NCBI RefSeq assembly: GCF_019469205.1
Contig: NZ_CP048265.1
Span: 1,922,001-1,986,000, forward strand
Source: Gilliamella sp. ESL0405
Lineage (GTDB): Bacteria > Pseudomonadota > Gammaproteobacteria > Enterobacterales > Orbaceae
Direction: 5' to 3'
Length of the DNA stretch: 64,000 nt
Numbering within the stretch: the first letter of the stretch is position 1; every line of letters starts with the position of its first letter. Positions 26,883 to 37,911 of the stretch are shown here, piece after piece. Both the position numbers and the translations under genes were made by a program. Under the pieces are notes generated by a model, which was not told the DNA's origin, did no database searches, and saw only the letters and a program-made list of their open reading frames with translations.

Positions 26883-27932
26883 ATGTCCAAAGTCACTTTA
26901 TCGGCTATTGCTAAAAAAGCGAGTCTATCGATTGCTTCTGTTTCTCGAGTTTTAAGAACGCCGAGCATCACATCAGCTCAGACACAATCACGAGTTTACC
27001 AAGCAATAGAAGAGTTAAATATTGATGCATCTAACCGCATTACCGCTCAAACAACTGAGATTAAAAGTAATAAAATACTCATACTTGATAACCAGCTTAT
27101 CAGTAAAAGTTTAATAAATTTTGGCTTAGAAAGCCTATTACAAAAAGAAAATTACCAACTTGAGTATTTAAGATTTTCTTATTATGGTAAGGCAGATATT
27201 TATCACTTAGTACAATATATAACTCAACACGCGTTTGCCGGGATTATTATTATTAATGATGCACCCTATTTAGAAATTTTATATCCATTTAAAAAAGCGT
27301 TACCACCCATAATTTTCATTAACCACTTTGTCCGTGATTTTTCATGTGTTTACTTTGATCATTTAATGATAGGTTATCAGCTCACCCAATATTTGATTAA
27401 TCATTATCATAAAAAAATCGCTATTTTAGTTAATGATAAAAACAAATTTAATACAAGTTTACTTTTACAAGGCTATCAACAGGCTTTATATCGAGGTAAC
27501 ATCTCATTTGATCCTAATTATCTGATTCAAGACTGTTTTACCTATGAACACGGCCGATTAGCGATAAAGTCATTGCTTAACAGTACCAATCCGCCTACTG
27601 CTATTATTTGTGATGATATGCTCAGTCTGAACTATCTGGATAAAAAATATATTCATAACCAAAATTATCTATCAAATTATCGTGCCGTTTTTGGCGCATT
27701 ACATCAAGCAAAGGAGAGCCAATCTCAATTGGCAAAACCTTTGGCTATAACTTATATAAGTCATTTTAAAGAGTTGCAATATAATGAATTAGATACATTA
27801 AGTAGAATCAATAAACCATTATTGAAAATGGGCGAAAAAGCTGCGTTGCTAATGTGTGAAACTATCAAAAAAAATATAGCATCACCGCAGCAATGCCATA
27901 TTATTGATACCGAAAAAATATTTATACACTAA
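26883..27932 (+). CDS. LacI/GalR-family transcriptional regulator (CytR-like)
   Basis: A 349-residue repressor with an N-terminal LacI-type helix-turn-helix (TLSAIAKKASLSIASVSRVL) and hinge, then a periplasmic-binding-protein-like effector domain with the IIIINDAP and AIICDDML strands. The effector domain is divergent, and I cannot assign a ligand; similarity to CytR is loose. It is transcribed divergently from usg and convergently with truB, with no sugar-utilisation genes nearby, so it may act in trans. Confidence 0.82.
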   Translation: MSKVTLSAIAKKASLSIASVSRVLRTPSITSAQTQSRVYQAIEELNIDASNRITAQTTEIKSNKILILDNQLISKSLINFGLESLLQKENYQLEYLRFSYYGKADIYHLVQYITQHAFAGIIIINDAPYLEILYPFKKALPPIIFINHFVRDFSCVYFDHLMIGYQLTQYLINHYHKKIAILVNDKNKFNTSLLLQGYQQALYRGNISFDPNYLIQDCFTYEHGRLAIKSLLNSTNPPTAIICDDMLSLNYLDKKYIHNQNYLSNYRAVFGALHQAKESQSQLAKPLAITYISHFKELQYNELDTLSRINKPLLKMGEKAALLMCETIKKNIASPQQCHIIDTEKIFIH

Positions 27933-27972
27933 ACAAATATGCAAATAGCAAGATAATAAACAGCTTAAGAAA

Positions 27973-28875
27973 CTAAGATGTCGATATTAACCGTTTTGGA
28001 GACAATTTATTGAACTGCCAAATACCGGCACCAATAAAATGATTGTCTTGATAAATCCTCACCAATGTTTCAACTGGCGTATTATTATCTATAATAATAG
28101 TTCGGCCGAGTAATATATCACTACCTTGCGCAGCGTTTAATGTAATCTTAGGGCGATCTTGCAATGGGCTATCAACTGGCAAGAGTAATTGATCTTTGTC
28201 GACTATATTTTCCAGTGCCTCGAGTGTCACCATTTTATCAAGAGGGTAATTAGAAACTTGTAATCGTCTTAAATAAATCACATGTGCACCACAGCCGAGT
28301 AATTCACCTAAATCATCAATAATCGTTCGAATATAAGTCCCTTTAGAGCAATGTATTTCTAACGTTAACTGGTTAGTCGTTGCGTCAAATTCAATAAATT
28401 GATTTTCATAAATCGTAATAGGCCTTGCTTCACGTTCAATCACAATGCCTTGGCGAGCATATTCATAAAGCGGTTTACCTTGATACTTCAAAGCTGAAAA
28501 CATCGTCGGAACTTGTAGAATATCACCACGAAAATGAGTCAGCGCCTGTTCGATTTGTGCTTGATCGATTAACACCGGTTTAGTACAAATAATCTGCCCG
28601 TCAGCATCAGATGTATCAGTTCGTTCACCTAATTTAGCAATGACTTTATAACGTTTATCTGAATCTAATAGATATTGAGAAAATTTAGTTGCTTCACCAA
28701 AACAGATCGGCAACATGCCAGTTGCTAAAGGATCGAGTGCACCAGTATGCCCGGCTTTTTTAGCATTCAACAGTCGTTTCACTTTTTGCAAAGCATCGTT
28801 CGATGTCATACCTTGCGATTTGTCTAACAATAAAACGCCGTGAAGATCACGGCGAGTGTTTTTTATATTTTTCAT
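27973..28875 (-). CDS. truB: TruB, tRNA pseudouridine(55) synthase
   Basis: Forms the universal pseudouridine 55 in the T loop of tRNA. Catalytic Asp48 is in [12 protein letters not shown], followed by [28 protein letters not shown] and [10 protein letters not shown]. At 300 residues it is slightly shorter than E. coli TruB but carries a PUA-like C terminus. No Shine-Dalgarno is evident. A 45-bp repeat bearing promoter-like hexamers ends five bases before the ATG. It is the last gene of the metY operon here; rpsO and pnp do not follow. Confidence 0.95.
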   Translation of the reverse strand: MKNIKNTRRDLHGVLLLDKSQGMTSNDALQKVKRLLNAKKAGHTGALDPLATGMLPICFGEATKFSQYLLDSDKRYKVIAKLGERTDTSDADGQIICTKPVLIDQAQIEQALTHFRGDILQVPTMFSALKYQGKPLYEYARQGIVIEREARPITIYENQFIEFDATTNQLTLEIHCSKGTYIRTIIDDLGELLGCGAHVIYLRRLQVSNYPLDKMVTLEALENIVDKDQLLLPVDSPLQDRPKITLNAAQGSDILLGRTIIIDNNTPVETLVRIYQDNHFIGAGIWQFNKLSPKRLISTS

Positions 28876-28879
28876 GTTA

Positions 28880-28924
28880 TTTTTATACTGAAACGTATAG
28901 TAAATCTGAAATCTTTTGACAAAA
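28880..28924 (-). repeat. 45-bp dispersed repeat, copy A, upstream of truB
   Basis: Differs from 51460-51504 at a single base over 45. Read on the minus strand it contains TTGTCA (28922-28917), a 17-base spacer and TATACG (28899-28894). An inverted partial copy follows at 28924-28941 (TTCAGATTCTATAC), so the region could fold into a long hairpin in the rbfA-truB gap. Confidence 0.7.
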
Positions 28925-28946
28925 TTCAGATTCTATACTTTAACGG

Positions 28947-29324
28947 TTAATCTTTATGACGTTCATTGTCTTGTTTGATCACATCAGATACCAAATTCGA
29001 CATCTGCATACCTTTAACAAGTGATTCATCATAAAAAAACTTAATCTCAGGAATAATTCGTAAACGCATTGCTTTGCCAATTAATGACCGAATGTATCCT
29101 TTAGCATCATTTAGAACCTTTAAACCTTGCTCAATAACCTGCGGATCGTCATCATTCAAAAAAGTCACAAAAATCTTAGCATAGGAGAGATCACGAGAGA
29201 TATCTACGCCAGATACAGTTACCATACCTAAACGAGGATCTTTGATTTCTCGTTGAAGAATAATTGCAATCTCTTTTTGCAATTCATGTCCTACCCGAGA
29301 TGAGCGATTAAAAGTTTTTGCCAT
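28947..29324 (-). CDS. rbfA: RbfA, 30S ribosome-binding factor A
   Basis: A small KH-type RNA-binding protein that assists late 30S maturation and 16S rRNA 5' processing. The start at 29324 ([15 protein letters not shown]) is chosen because AAGGA precedes it; the longer frame adds ten unlikely residues. The family core [18 protein letters not shown] and the AKIFVTFL strand are present, giving 125 residues. It follows infB by 66 bases in the classical nusA-infB-rbfA-truB order. Confidence 0.95.
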   Translation of the reverse strand: MAKTFNRSSRVGHELQKEIAIILQREIKDPRLGMVTVSGVDISRDLSYAKIFVTFLNDDDPQVIEQGLKVLNDAKGYIRSLIGKAMRLRIIPEIKFFYDESLVKGMQMSNLVSDVIKQDNERHKD

Positions 29325-29390
29325 ATCTATATTCCTTAAAATATGAATAAGCAAGGCGTAAACCTTGCTTATAACATGATAGCGTAATGA

Positions 29391-32051
29391 TTAAATCGTA
29401 CGCTTGATTTCGATAGTTTCAAATACTTCGATAGTATCGCCAACACGAACATCGTTATAGTTACGTACCCCAATACCACATTCCATACCATTACGGACTT
29501 CATTGACATCATCTTTAAAGCGACGTAGTGACTCAAGTTCGCCTTCATAGATAACCACGTTGTCACGTAATACACGAATAGGGTTATGACGTTTAACGAC
29601 ACCTTCAGTTACCATACAACCAGCAATCGCGCCAAATTTAGGTGATTTAAACACATCACGCACTTCAGCAAGACCAATAATTTCTTGTTTGTATTCTGGT
29701 GCAAGCATACCGCTCATTGCTTGTTTCACTTCGTCAATCAAATCATAAATGACAGAGTAATAACGAAGATCCAAGTTTTCAGATTCAACAACTTTACGTG
29801 CTGATGCATCGGCACGAACGTTAAATCCTAAAATAATGGCGTTTGATGCAGCAGCAAGTGATGCGTCGGTTTCGGTGATCCCACCTACGCCTGAACCAAT
29901 AATTTTAACTTTAACTTCATCGGTTGAAAGTTTAAGTAATGAATCAGAAATCGCTTCAACTGAGCCTTGAACGTCGGCTTTAAGTACGATGTTAAGCTCA
30001 GAAACGTCACCTTCGGTCATGTTAGTAAACATGTTTTCCAGTTTCGCTTTTTGTTGGCGAGCTAATTTAACATCACGGAATTTACCTTGACGATAAAGGG
30101 CAACTTCACGCGCTTTTTTCTCATCACGAACAACAGTTGCTTCATCACCGGCAGACGGTACACCAGATAGACCTAATATCTCAACAGGAATAGATGGTCC
30201 AGCTTCGGTAACTTCTTTACCTAGTTCATTACGCATTGCACGAATACGTCCATATTCAAATCCACAAAGAACAATATCACCTTTGCGTAACGTACCGGAT
30301 TGAACAAGCACCGTTGCCACAGAACCACGACCTTTATCAAGGAAAGATTCGATTACAACACCACTTGCCATACCCGATTCGTATGCAGTTAGCTCAAGAA
30401 CTTCGGCTTGCAATAAGATTGCTTCAAGTAACTGGTCAATACCTGTTCCAGCTTTAGCCGAAACATGGACAAATTGCGTATCGCCGCCCCAATCTTCAGA
30501 CATAACGCCATATTGAGCAAGTTCGCCTTTTACTCTTTCGGGATCAGCTTCAGGCTTATCAATTTTGTTTACGGCAACAACGATAGGTACATTGGCAGCT
30601 TTCGCATGTTGAATAGCCTCAATAGTTTGTGGCATCACACCATCGTCAGCAGCGACAACTAATACCACAATATCGGTTGCTTTTGCACCACGAGCACGCA
30701 TTGAAGTAAATGCGGCATGGCCTGGTGTATCTAAAAAGGTAATTTCGCCATTGGCTGTTTTAACATGATAAGCACCAATGTGCTGGGTAATACCACCAGC
30801 TTCGCCAGATGCCACTTTAGCTTTTCGGATATAGTCAAGCAATGAGGTCTTACCATGGTCAACGTGACCCATAATTGTCACAACCGGCGCACGAGATACT
30901 TTTTCAGCACCTGTATCACGATCGCTCATCAATGATTCTTCAAGCTCATTTTCACGACGCAGAACCACTTTATGTCCCATTTCTTCCGCAACTAATTGTG
31001 CGGTTTCTTGATCAATAACTTGATTGATAGTTGCCATAGCACCCATTTTCATCATAGTTTTGATCACTTCTGAACCTTTTACGGCCATTTTGTTAGCAAG
31101 TTCAGCAACGGTAATGGTTTCACCAATAATGACATCACGATTGACAGCTTGAACGGGTTTATTAAAGCCTTGTTGTAAAGTGCTTTTCCCTTTCTTTTTA
31201 TTATTACCACGAGTAACCGCTCGAGCTTCTTCACGCTCAGCTTTGCCTTCAGATAATTTACTGCCTTTTTTCTGTTTAGTTTGCTTGGTATTGCGACCAC
31301 GGCCACGAGCACTTTCAACTTCGCGATCAGTATCATCTTCTGCCGCACGTGCATATTTAGAAGTGGTGACATGATAATCTTCTTCATCACCATTATCACT
31401 TTCCTCAACATCACTATATTGCTCAGCTAATTTACGTGCTTCTTCAGCCATACGTTTAGCTTCTTCTTCGAGCTTACGACGATTTTCTTCCTCGGCTTTA
31501 CGTTTGATTTCGTTCGCTTCGGCTTCTAAACGTGCTTTTTCTTCTTGTGCTTTTTTCACTTTCGGATCAATTGGCTGTTCTTGTGCTACTTTCGCCTTTT
31601 GTTCCTGGCTGCGTTTTTTAGCTTCTGCTTCTTCACGCTTTTTCGCCTCTTGTGCGGCTAGCTTTTCTTTTTCTTCAGCTTCTTTGCGTGCTTTTAATTC
31701 CGCTTCTTGTTTTGCTTTTTGTTCAGCTTCAAGGCGAGCCTTTTCTTGCTCGGCGGCAAGTTCAGCAGGGTCACGTTTAACAAAAGTGCGTTTTTTACGG
31801 ACTTCTACTTTAATTTCTTTACTCTTTCCACCGCCACTTGACACATTCAAAGTGGAATGCGTTTTACGTTGCAACGTTAATTTAGTTGGGCCTTGCTGAG
31901 GATTTAAGTGCGCAAGCAAAGCCTCTTTTTCCTTTTGAGTAACAGTATCAGATGCAGTTTTTTTCATCCCTGCATCGGCAAACTGTTGCAAAAGTGTTTG
32001 CACTGGAGTATTTATTTCTTGAGCCAGTGTTTCGATTGATACTTTGGTCAT
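29391..32051 (-). CDS. infB: InfB, translation initiation factor IF-2
   Basis: GTPase that places fMet-tRNA on the 30S subunit and promotes subunit joining. The first 45 residues form the IF2-N domain, followed by a long charged helical region rich in K, E, A and R (about residues 85-235), a second IF2-N module near 315, then the GTPase with [17 protein letters not shown] and NKID, and domains II-IV ending in [12 protein letters not shown]. At 886 residues it matches the enteric long form. No internal start was examined in detail. It lies 17 bases after nusA. Confidence 0.97.
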   Translation of the reverse strand: MTKVSIETLAQEINTPVQTLLQQFADAGMKKTASDTVTQKEKEALLAHLNPQQGPTKLTLQRKTHSTLNVSSGGGKSKEIKVEVRKKRTFVKRDPAELAAEQEKARLEAEQKAKQEAELKARKEAEEKEKLAAQEAKKREEAEAKKRSQEQKAKVAQEQPIDPKVKKAQEEKARLEAEANEIKRKAEEENRRKLEEEAKRMAEEARKLAEQYSDVEESDNGDEEDYHVTTSKYARAAEDDTDREVESARGRGRNTKQTKQKKGSKLSEGKAEREEARAVTRGNNKKKGKSTLQQGFNKPVQAVNRDVIIGETITVAELANKMAVKGSEVIKTMMKMGAMATINQVIDQETAQLVAEEMGHKVVLRRENELEESLMSDRDTGAEKVSRAPVVTIMGHVDHGKTSLLDYIRKAKVASGEAGGITQHIGAYHVKTANGEITFLDTPGHAAFTSMRARGAKATDIVVLVVAADDGVMPQTIEAIQHAKAANVPIVVAVNKIDKPEADPERVKGELAQYGVMSEDWGGDTQFVHVSAKAGTGIDQLLEAILLQAEVLELTAYESGMASGVVIESFLDKGRGSVATVLVQSGTLRKGDIVLCGFEYGRIRAMRNELGKEVTEAGPSIPVEILGLSGVPSAGDEATVVRDEKKAREVALYRQGKFRDVKLARQQKAKLENMFTNMTEGDVSELNIVLKADVQGSVEAISDSLLKLSTDEVKVKIIGSGVGGITETDASLAAASNAIILGFNVRADASARKVVESENLDLRYYSVIYDLIDEVKQAMSGMLAPEYKQEIIGLAEVRDVFKSPKFGAIAGCMVTEGVVKRHNPIRVLRDNVVIYEGELESLRRFKDDVNEVRNGMECGIGVRNYNDVRVGDTIEVFETIEIKRTI

Positions 32052-32068
32052 GTATTACTTTCCCTCAA

Positions 32069-33544
32069 TTATTCATTTGCAAACCAACAAATATTACGTG
32101 CAGCCATAATAAAATCGCCAGCTTGTTTGCTTGTTAAACCTTCAATATCAGCAAGATCATCTGTACCTTGTTCAGCTAAATCTTCCAACGTAATAACATC
32201 ATGTTGGGCTAATTGATAGGCTAATTCTTGTGTCATACCTGATAGATCTAATAAATCTTGAGCAGGTCTTTTATCACCACTATGAGCAAGCGCAATAGTT
32301 GTTAGTGCATCTTTTGCTCGGTTTCTTAATGCTTCAACCAGCTCTTCATCAAGTTCTTCAATTTCAAGTAACTCATCAACTGGCACATAAGCAAGTTCTT
32401 CTAACGAGGTAAAGCCTTCTTCTACTAAAAGTTGGGCTAAACCTTCGTCAATATCTAAATGTTTCATTAAATTACTGATAGCGGCAAACGATTCTGCATG
32501 ATGTTTTTCTTGCAAATCTTCGGTGCTCATCACATTTAATGTCCAACCGGTAAGTTGTGAAGCTAAACGAATGTTTTGACCATTACGACCAATGGCTTGA
32601 GGTAATGTATCAGCATTAACTGCAACATCCATGGTATGTTTATCTTCATCAACAACGATAGACACAACATCAGCAGGTGCCATAGCATTAATGACATACT
32701 GTGCCGGGTTATCATCCCATAAAACGATATCGATACGCTCACCACCAAACTCATTTGATACCGCTTGAACACGTGCACCACGCATCCCAACACAAGCACC
32801 AACCGGATCGATACGGCGATCATTGCTGCTAACAGCGATTTTAGCGCGCGAACCAGGATCACGTGCCACACCTTTAATATCGATCATCTCTTCGCCAATT
32901 TCTGGCACTTCGATGCGGAAAAGTTCTTCCATCATTTGAGGATTAGAACGGCTCACACATAGTTGGGCTGGCTTATTATCTTGTTCAACAAGATATAAAA
33001 TACCTCGAACACGGTCACCAATTCGGAAATTTTCACGTGGTAACATATCATGACGTGACATCATAGCATCAGCATTGTTACCTAAATCAAGAATAACGCT
33101 ATCGCGATTTGTCTTTTTAACTATACCTGTAACAATATCACCAATTCGATTTCTGAACATGTCAATTACCATTGCACGTTCAGCTTCACGGACTTTTTGT
33201 ACGATGACTTGTTTAGCCGTTTGCGTTGTTATACGGTCAAATGCTACAGACTCAATTTGTTCCTGCACATAGTCACCAACTTGCACTGTTGGGTCTTCAT
33301 ACTGCGCAGCTTCGAGTGTCATTTCTTTAGTCGGTTGTGTGACTTCATTAACCACTTGCCAACGGCGAAACGTGTCATAATCACCTGTTTTGTGATCAAT
33401 TTTAACAACAACATCAATATCTACCGCATGTTTCTTTTTGGTTGCTGTCGCTAATGCTGTCTCTAGCGCTTCAAAAATTTTATCTCGCGTTAGTGCTTTT
33501 TCATTTGATACCGCTTCAACAACAGCTAAAATTTCTTTATTCAT
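32069..33544 (-). CDS. nusA: NusA, transcription termination/antitermination factor
   Basis: Binds RNA polymerase and nascent RNA to modulate pausing, termination and antitermination. The N-terminal polymerase-binding domain is followed by an S1 domain ([12 protein letters not shown]), two KH domains ([12 protein letters not shown] and [13 protein letters not shown]), and two C-terminal acidic helix-hairpin-helix repeats (about residues 365-490), which mark the gammaproteobacterial long form. Length 491. It starts 16 bases after rimP and ends 17 bases before infB, in the classical order. Confidence 0.97.
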   Translation of the reverse strand: MNKEILAVVEAVSNEKALTRDKIFEALETALATATKKKHAVDIDVVVKIDHKTGDYDTFRRWQVVNEVTQPTKEMTLEAAQYEDPTVQVGDYVQEQIESVAFDRITTQTAKQVIVQKVREAERAMVIDMFRNRIGDIVTGIVKKTNRDSVILDLGNNADAMMSRHDMLPRENFRIGDRVRGILYLVEQDNKPAQLCVSRSNPQMMEELFRIEVPEIGEEMIDIKGVARDPGSRAKIAVSSNDRRIDPVGACVGMRGARVQAVSNEFGGERIDIVLWDDNPAQYVINAMAPADVVSIVVDEDKHTMDVAVNADTLPQAIGRNGQNIRLASQLTGWTLNVMSTEDLQEKHHAESFAAISNLMKHLDIDEGLAQLLVEEGFTSLEELAYVPVDELLEIEELDEELVEALRNRAKDALTTIALAHSGDKRPAQDLLDLSGMTQELAYQLAQHDVITLEDLAEQGTDDLADIEGLTSKQAGDFIMAARNICWFANE

Positions 33545-33560
33545 CCTTTACACCCGTACT

Positions 33561-34022
33561 CTATTTAAGGTTAAAATTCGGTACAATATTTGCTTTTTGA
33601 ATATTACTAAAAGCAAATACTTCATCACTACCATCCACGGTCAATGTAATCATTTCATTTTCGATAGACTTAATTCGTCCTTTCCACTTACGACGATTTG
33701 CAACTGCAATACGCAAACTAACCGTGATTTCTTCGCCGATAAAACGTTGATAATGTTCAATTGTAAACAGTGGTCTATCCATACCCGGCGATGACACTTC
33801 AAGATTGTAGGCATCTTTGATAGGATCTTCGACATCAAGTACTGCGCTAATTTGTCGACTAACATCAGCACAATCATCAACAGTAATACCATTTTCACTA
33901 TCAATATAAACTCGTAACACTGGGTAACGGCCACGAATGTATTCAATACCGACCAGTTCAAAACCAAGTGCATTGACTGGTTCTTGAATGATATCGGTCA
34001 ATTGCTGTTCTATATTAGCCAA
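33561..34022 (-). CDS. rimP: RimP, ribosome maturation factor, TTG start
   Basis: Needed for efficient 30S assembly. Conserved blocks [32 protein letters not shown] and [14 protein letters not shown] leave no doubt. The frame opens at a GTG (34034), but the GGAGG Shine-Dalgarno lies inside that extension and is correctly spaced for a TTG at 34022. The product then starts M-A-N-I-E-Q-Q-L, matching the usual RimP N terminus (153 residues). Two terminator-like hairpins separate it from the upstream tRNA gene. Confidence 0.94.
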   Translation of the reverse strand: MANIEQQLTDIIQEPVNALGFELVGIEYIRGRYPVLRVYIDSENGITVDDCADVSRQISAVLDVEDPIKDAYNLEVSSPGMDRPLFTIEHYQRFIGEEITVSLRIAVANRRKWKGRIKSIENEMITLTVDGSDEVFAFSNIQKANIVPNFNLK

Positions 34023-34044
34023 ACAAACCTCCACTGCAGAAAAT

Positions 34045-34063
34045 AAAAAAGGGCATAAAGCCC
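34045..34063 (-). terminator. Second terminator between tRNA-fMet and rimP
   Basis: On the minus strand GGGC-TTTAT-GCCC is followed by TTTTTTATTTT. The stem is only four G/C pairs, but the T tract is strong. It lies about 23 bases before rimP. Confidence 0.55.
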
Positions 34064-34100
34064 AACATTCCTTTTAAACTTACGCTTAAATTATTACATA

Positions 34101-34125
34101 CAAAAAAGCCTCGACAAGCGAGGCT
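34101..34125 (-). terminator. Terminator after tRNA-fMet
   Basis: On the minus strand AGCCTCG-CTTGT-CGAGGCT is followed by TTTTTTG. It lies about 87 bases after the tRNA 3' end and before rimP, so part of transcription is expected to stop after the tRNA. Confidence 0.82.
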
Positions 34126-34211
34126 ACATTCAAAACAAACTATAATGAAGCCACTTGATATGAACTTTCAGACAATAATAGGATAGTTAATATATGAATG
34201 AAAATTTAAAG

Positions 34212-34288
<77 letters not shown>

Positions 34289-34302
34289 ATAGATGGCTGA
34301 AG

Positions 34303-34330
34303 ATTATACTGTATTTTCCAAAAAATGCAA
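34303..34330 (-). promoter_or_regulatory. metY operon promoter
   Basis: On the minus strand TTGCAT (34330-34325), a 16-base spacer and a perfect TATAAT (34308-34303) lie 15 bases before the tRNA 5' end. Spacing and position are what a tRNA promoter needs. Confidence 0.8.
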
Positions 34331-34331
34331 C

Positions 34332-34352
34332 CCAAAATCACAGTGATTTTGG
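34332..34352 (-). terminator. Possible trp operon terminator
   Basis: A perfect 9-bp stem CCAAAATCA/TGATTTTGG with a 3-base loop. On the minus strand a T-rich stretch follows (TTGCATTTTTT), which overlaps the metY -35. It lies about 145 bases after trpA. Confidence 0.5.
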
Positions 34353-34374
34353 TAATTACGCTTAAACTAAGTGA

Positions 34375-34450
34375 AAAATAGCACCCCAAATTTTGTTGCT
34401 ATTTTAACCATAACTGAACAATATCTGAATCTCATTATGGGTGCTATTTT
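34375..34450 (-). repeat. Nested inverted/direct repeats after trpA
   Basis: AAAATAGCACCC (34375-34386) is perfectly complementary to GGGTGCTATTTT (34439-34450). A second TGCTATTTT at 34397-34405 can pair with the same left arm. The nearer pairing would form a minus-strand hairpin ending in T5, a further candidate trp terminator. Confidence 0.5.
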
Positions 34451-34495
34451 CCACTTTTCAAGTCAGCAGGCATAGCTGACCAATTCGCTAAAAAA

Positions 34496-35302
34496 CTACT
34501 GAGCGGTTGCCATTTTCATACTTTTAACAAAGTGGGCTAACTCATCAAGCATTTTTTCAGGATTATCTAAATTTTTCTCAATTAGTTTTACAGTAGCTGA
34601 GCCGGCAATGGCGCCTGCTGCACCGGATTGAATCGCTTCGCTTACTTGATTAGGATCGGAGATACCAAATCCTTGTATAGCCGGCGGTGCATTAAATTCA
34701 ACCAATTTTTTTAATAAATGGGTGAGCGGTTTATTGGCTCTGTTTTCTGTGCCGGTCACACCAGCACGAGACACTAAATAAGTATAACCCTTACCTTGTT
34801 GGGCAATTTTTTTCATGACTTCATCATCAGCATTCGGTGGACAGATAAATATTGGGGCAATGCCATGTTTTTCTGCATACTGAGTGAATTCTGAAGCATA
34901 TTCCACCGGTAAATCAGCAATTAAAACTGAGTCGACACCTGCTTGGGCGCATTTGGCATAGAAGTTATCAATGCCTTGTTTGAAAACTAAATTTGCATAA
35001 ATCAATAGTCCGATAGGAATATCGGCATTATCTTTTCTGATTTGAGTTAATATAGCAAAACATTTATCCACAGTGATTCCACCATGAAAAGCCCGAATAT
35101 TGGCATTTTGAATGGTTGGTCCATCGGCCATAGGATCAGAAAATGGTATTCCTAGCTCCAACGCATCCGCGCCGGCATCGATTAGAGTCTGTATAATTTT
35201 TAATGAAAGCTCAGGATTAGGATCACCAACTGGCACAAAAGGAACAAATGCACCTCTTTTATCTTGTTTTAATTTATCAAATAGTTTTTGATAACGGTTC
35301 AT
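34496..35302 (-). CDS. trpA: TrpA, tryptophan synthase alpha subunit
   Basis: Cleaves indole-3-glycerol phosphate to indole, which is channelled to TrpB. Catalytic Glu49 and Asp60 are present ([11 protein letters not shown] and MADGPTIQ), as are the phosphate-binding [10 protein letters not shown] and [10 protein letters not shown]. Length 268, as in E. coli. It overlaps trpB by four bases and ends the operon. Confidence 0.96.
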   Translation of the reverse strand: MNRYQKLFDKLKQDKRGAFVPFVPVGDPNPELSLKIIQTLIDAGADALELGIPFSDPMADGPTIQNANIRAFHGGITVDKCFAILTQIRKDNADIPIGLLIYANLVFKQGIDNFYAKCAQAGVDSVLIADLPVEYASEFTQYAEKHGIAPIFICPPNADDEVMKKIAQQGKGYTYLVSRAGVTGTENRANKPLTHLLKKLVEFNAPPAIQGFGISDPNQVSEAIQSGAAGAIAGSATVKLIEKNLDNPEKMLDELAHFVKSMKMATAQ

Positions 35303-36492
35303 TCGACTTCTCCTTTTGCTTTTAAAATATCATAAACAGTAAAGATATCTTTATCCCCTCGACCAGAGAGATTGACAATCAATAATTGCTCTTTATTTGG
35401 ATTTTCTTTGATCATCTTAAGTGCATAAGCTAATGCATGAGACGATTCTAACGCCGGAATAATACCTTCACTACGTGATAATGCTTTGAACGCATCTAAA
35501 GCTTCATCATCAGTAATCGACACATAATCTGCTCGGCCAATACTATCTAAATAAGCATGCTGTGGCCCGACAGACGGAAAATCCAACCCGGCTGAAATCG
35601 AGTATGATTCTTCAATTTGCCCTTCATCTGTTTGCATCATTGGGGATTTCATTCCAAAGTAGATACCCAATTTTCCATGTTTTAACGATGCGCCATGCTC
35701 ACCACTTTCAATACCATGACCACCCGGCTCTACACCAATTAATCTAACCGATTTATCTTCGATAAAATTCGCAAACATGCCTATAGCATTCGAGCCACCG
35801 CCAACACAAGCAATAACCGCATCAGGTAACCGCCCTTCTTTTTCAAGGATTTGCTGTTTTGCTTCACGGCTAATCATTTGTTGAAATTCACGTACAATAG
35901 TTGGGAAAGGGTGTGGGCCTGCGGCAGTACCTAACATATAGTGTGCTTTTTCGTAGCTGCCAGACCAGTCACGCAAAGCCTCATTACAGGCATCTTTTAA
36001 CGTCGCTGAGCCAGTTTCAACCGGAATCACTGTCGCCCCCATTAATCGCATTCTAAACACATTAGGCGCTTGACGTTTTACATCTTTTGCACCCATATAA
36101 ATTCGACACTTTAAGCCCAGTAAAGCACAAGCCAAAGCTGAAGCCACGCCATGTTGTCCTGCGCCCGTTTCGGCAATAATTTCCGTTTTTCCCATTCTTT
36201 TAGCCAGTAACGCCTGCCCTAAAACTTGATTTGTTTTATGCGCCCCACCATGCACCAGATCTTCTCGCTTTAAATAAAGTTTAGTTTTACTGCCGGCAGT
36301 TAAATTTTTACATAAGGTCAGTGCAGTAGGCCGACCGGCATAATTTACTAAAAGATCATTAAACTCTTTTTGGAAACCGGGATCATTAATTGCTGATATA
36401 AAGGCATCCTCAAGTTGCTCAAGCACTGGCATTAATATTTGGGGAACATATTGCCCACCAAATTCACCAAAGTAAGGATTTAATTTAGACAT
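35299..36492 (-). CDS. trpB: TrpB, tryptophan synthase beta subunit
   Basis: PLP-dependent synthase that joins indole with serine. The PLP lysine is Lys86 in HGGAHKTNQ, with the substrate loop [10 protein letters not shown] and the phosphate loop [10 protein letters not shown]. The ATG at 36492 is chosen because AAGGA ends six bases upstream; the ATG two codons earlier is too close to that site. The product then has 397 residues, exactly the enteric length. It lies 13 bases after trpCF and overlaps trpA. Confidence 0.96.
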   Translation of the reverse strand: MSKLNPYFGEFGGQYVPQILMPVLEQLEDAFISAINDPGFQKEFNDLLVNYAGRPTALTLCKNLTAGSKTKLYLKREDLVHGGAHKTNQVLGQALLAKRMGKTEIIAETGAGQHGVASALACALLGLKCRIYMGAKDVKRQAPNVFRMRLMGATVIPVETGSATLKDACNEALRDWSGSYEKAHYMLGTAAGPHPFPTIVREFQQMISREAKQQILEKEGRLPDAVIACVGGGSNAIGMFANFIEDKSVRLIGVEPGGHGIESGEHGASLKHGKLGIYFGMKSPMMQTDEGQIEESYSISAGLDFPSVGPQHAYLDSIGRADYVSITDDEALDAFKALSRSEGIIPALESSHALAYALKMIKENPNKEQLLIVNLSGRGDKDIFTVYDILKAKGEVE

Positions 36493-36505
36493 AACCATTC
36501 CTTTT

Positions 36506-37897
36506 TTAATTTAATTTAATTTGTTCAAATACGGCTGTAATTTTTTGTTTGTCTTTAATGCCGGGTGACACTTCTACACCAGAGTTAAGATCAACACCAA
36601 TGACATTTGTTGCTAAGGCAGATTTTATATTTTGAGGATTAATGCCACCAGCTAAAATCACATTATCTAAATTGTGACCATTTAACAAAGACCAATCAAA
36701 ACACTCACCTGTTCCACCCGCACCATTATCAAAAATATAGCGACTCACCAAAGGATTATGATGCTGAGGAATCACGCTACTAATGCTTATTGCCTGCCAA
36801 ATTTGGCACGATTGAGGCAGTTGTTGGCGTAAAGCTTGTAGATAGTTATCATCTTCACCACCATGCAACTGAACAGCATAAAGCGATAACTGCTGGGCTA
36901 TTTGGCTAACTTGACTAACGCTCTCGTTTTTAAAGACCCCAACCCAATTAAGTGGTGCTGCTGCGATGACAGAACGAGCTTTTATTGGTGAAATATAGCG
37001 TGGTGATGTAGGTGCAAAAATTAAACCACCATATACCGCACCCGACTGATAAGCAGCGACAGCATCTTCAGCTCGGGTTAAACCGCATACTTTATTTTCA
37101 CCAAACATTACTTTTCTAATCGCTAATGTTAAATTTGATTCAGACATTAAGGCACTACCAATCAAAAAACCATGGGCATAGGCACTTAATTCCTTGACTT
37201 GATTATGCGTGTAAATACCCGATTCGCTGATAATAATACGATCATCAGGAATAGTTTTAGCAAGAGTTTTTACCCGATTTAGATCAACACTCAAATCACG
37301 CAAATTCCGATTATTGATTCCAATCACCTTAGCACCAAGCGCAATTGCCCGTTCGACCTCTTGTTCGCAACTCGCCTCAGTTAATATCCCCATATTGAGT
37401 TGAAGCGCAATTTCACTTAAATAACGATACTCATCATCAGATAAAACAGACAACATTAATAAAATTGCATCGGCTTGATAATGACGGGCTAAATAGATTT
37501 GGTATTCATCGATAATAAAGTCTTTACAAAGAACGGGTTGAGTAACTTCATTGCGGACTATTGGCAAAAACTCAAAACTACCCTGAAAATATTTTTCATC
37601 TGTTAGCACCGAAATAGCCGAAGCATAATCTTTATAAACTTTAGCAATATTAGCGGGATCAAAATCATCACGAATCAATCCTTTAGACGGCGACGCTTTT
37701 TTGCACTCTAAAATAAACACGGTTTCAGGCTGACTTAATGCTTGATAAAAATTACGATCGCTCGGTTTTATAGCCGATTTAAATGTTTCTAACGGCTTTA
37801 TTGCTTGTTGCTCGGTTAACCATACCTGTTTATCATCGATGATCTTTTTTAATACCGTCGCCATTTCAACATTTTTGGTCAATGCTGCAATTGCCAT
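36506..37897 (-). CDS. trpC: TrpCF, indole-3-glycerol-phosphate synthase / PRA isomerase
   Basis: A fused bifunctional enzyme for two consecutive tryptophan steps. Residues about 1-260 form IGPS ([40 protein letters not shown]) and residues about 263-463 form PRA isomerase ([31 protein letters not shown]). The fusion is typical of enteric-type gammaproteobacteria. The N terminus is about 11 residues longer than E. coli TrpC, but GGGAGAG supports this start. Confidence 0.95.
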   Translation of the reverse strand: MAIAALTKNVEMATVLKKIIDDKQVWLTEQQAIKPLETFKSAIKPSDRNFYQALSQPETVFILECKKASPSKGLIRDDFDPANIAKVYKDYASAISVLTDEKYFQGSFEFLPIVRNEVTQPVLCKDFIIDEYQIYLARHYQADAILLMLSVLSDDEYRYLSEIALQLNMGILTEASCEQEVERAIALGAKVIGINNRNLRDLSVDLNRVKTLAKTIPDDRIIISESGIYTHNQVKELSAYAHGFLIGSALMSESNLTLAIRKVMFGENKVCGLTRAEDAVAAYQSGAVYGGLIFAPTSPRYISPIKARSVIAAAPLNWVGVFKNESVSQVSQIAQQLSLYAVQLHGGEDDNYLQALRQQLPQSCQIWQAISISSVIPQHHNPLVSRYIFDNGAGGTGECFDWSLLNGHNLDNVILAGGINPQNIKSALATNVIGVDLNSGVEVSPGIKDKQKITAVFEQIKLN

Positions 37898-37911
37898 AAC
37901 ACTCTCCCTTC

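Noticed and set aside
30236-30457. Small ORFs opposite the infB GTPase region
   Set aside because: Antisense shadows of conserved coding sequence.
31560-31760. Low-complexity repeat-like stretch
   Set aside because: It encodes the normal charged helical linker of IF-2, not a DNA repeat element.
31504-31899. 131-codon plus-strand ORF opposite infB, rich in Ser, Phe and Ala
   Set aside because: It is the antisense reading of the Lys/Glu/Ala-rich IF-2 linker; its composition follows from that.
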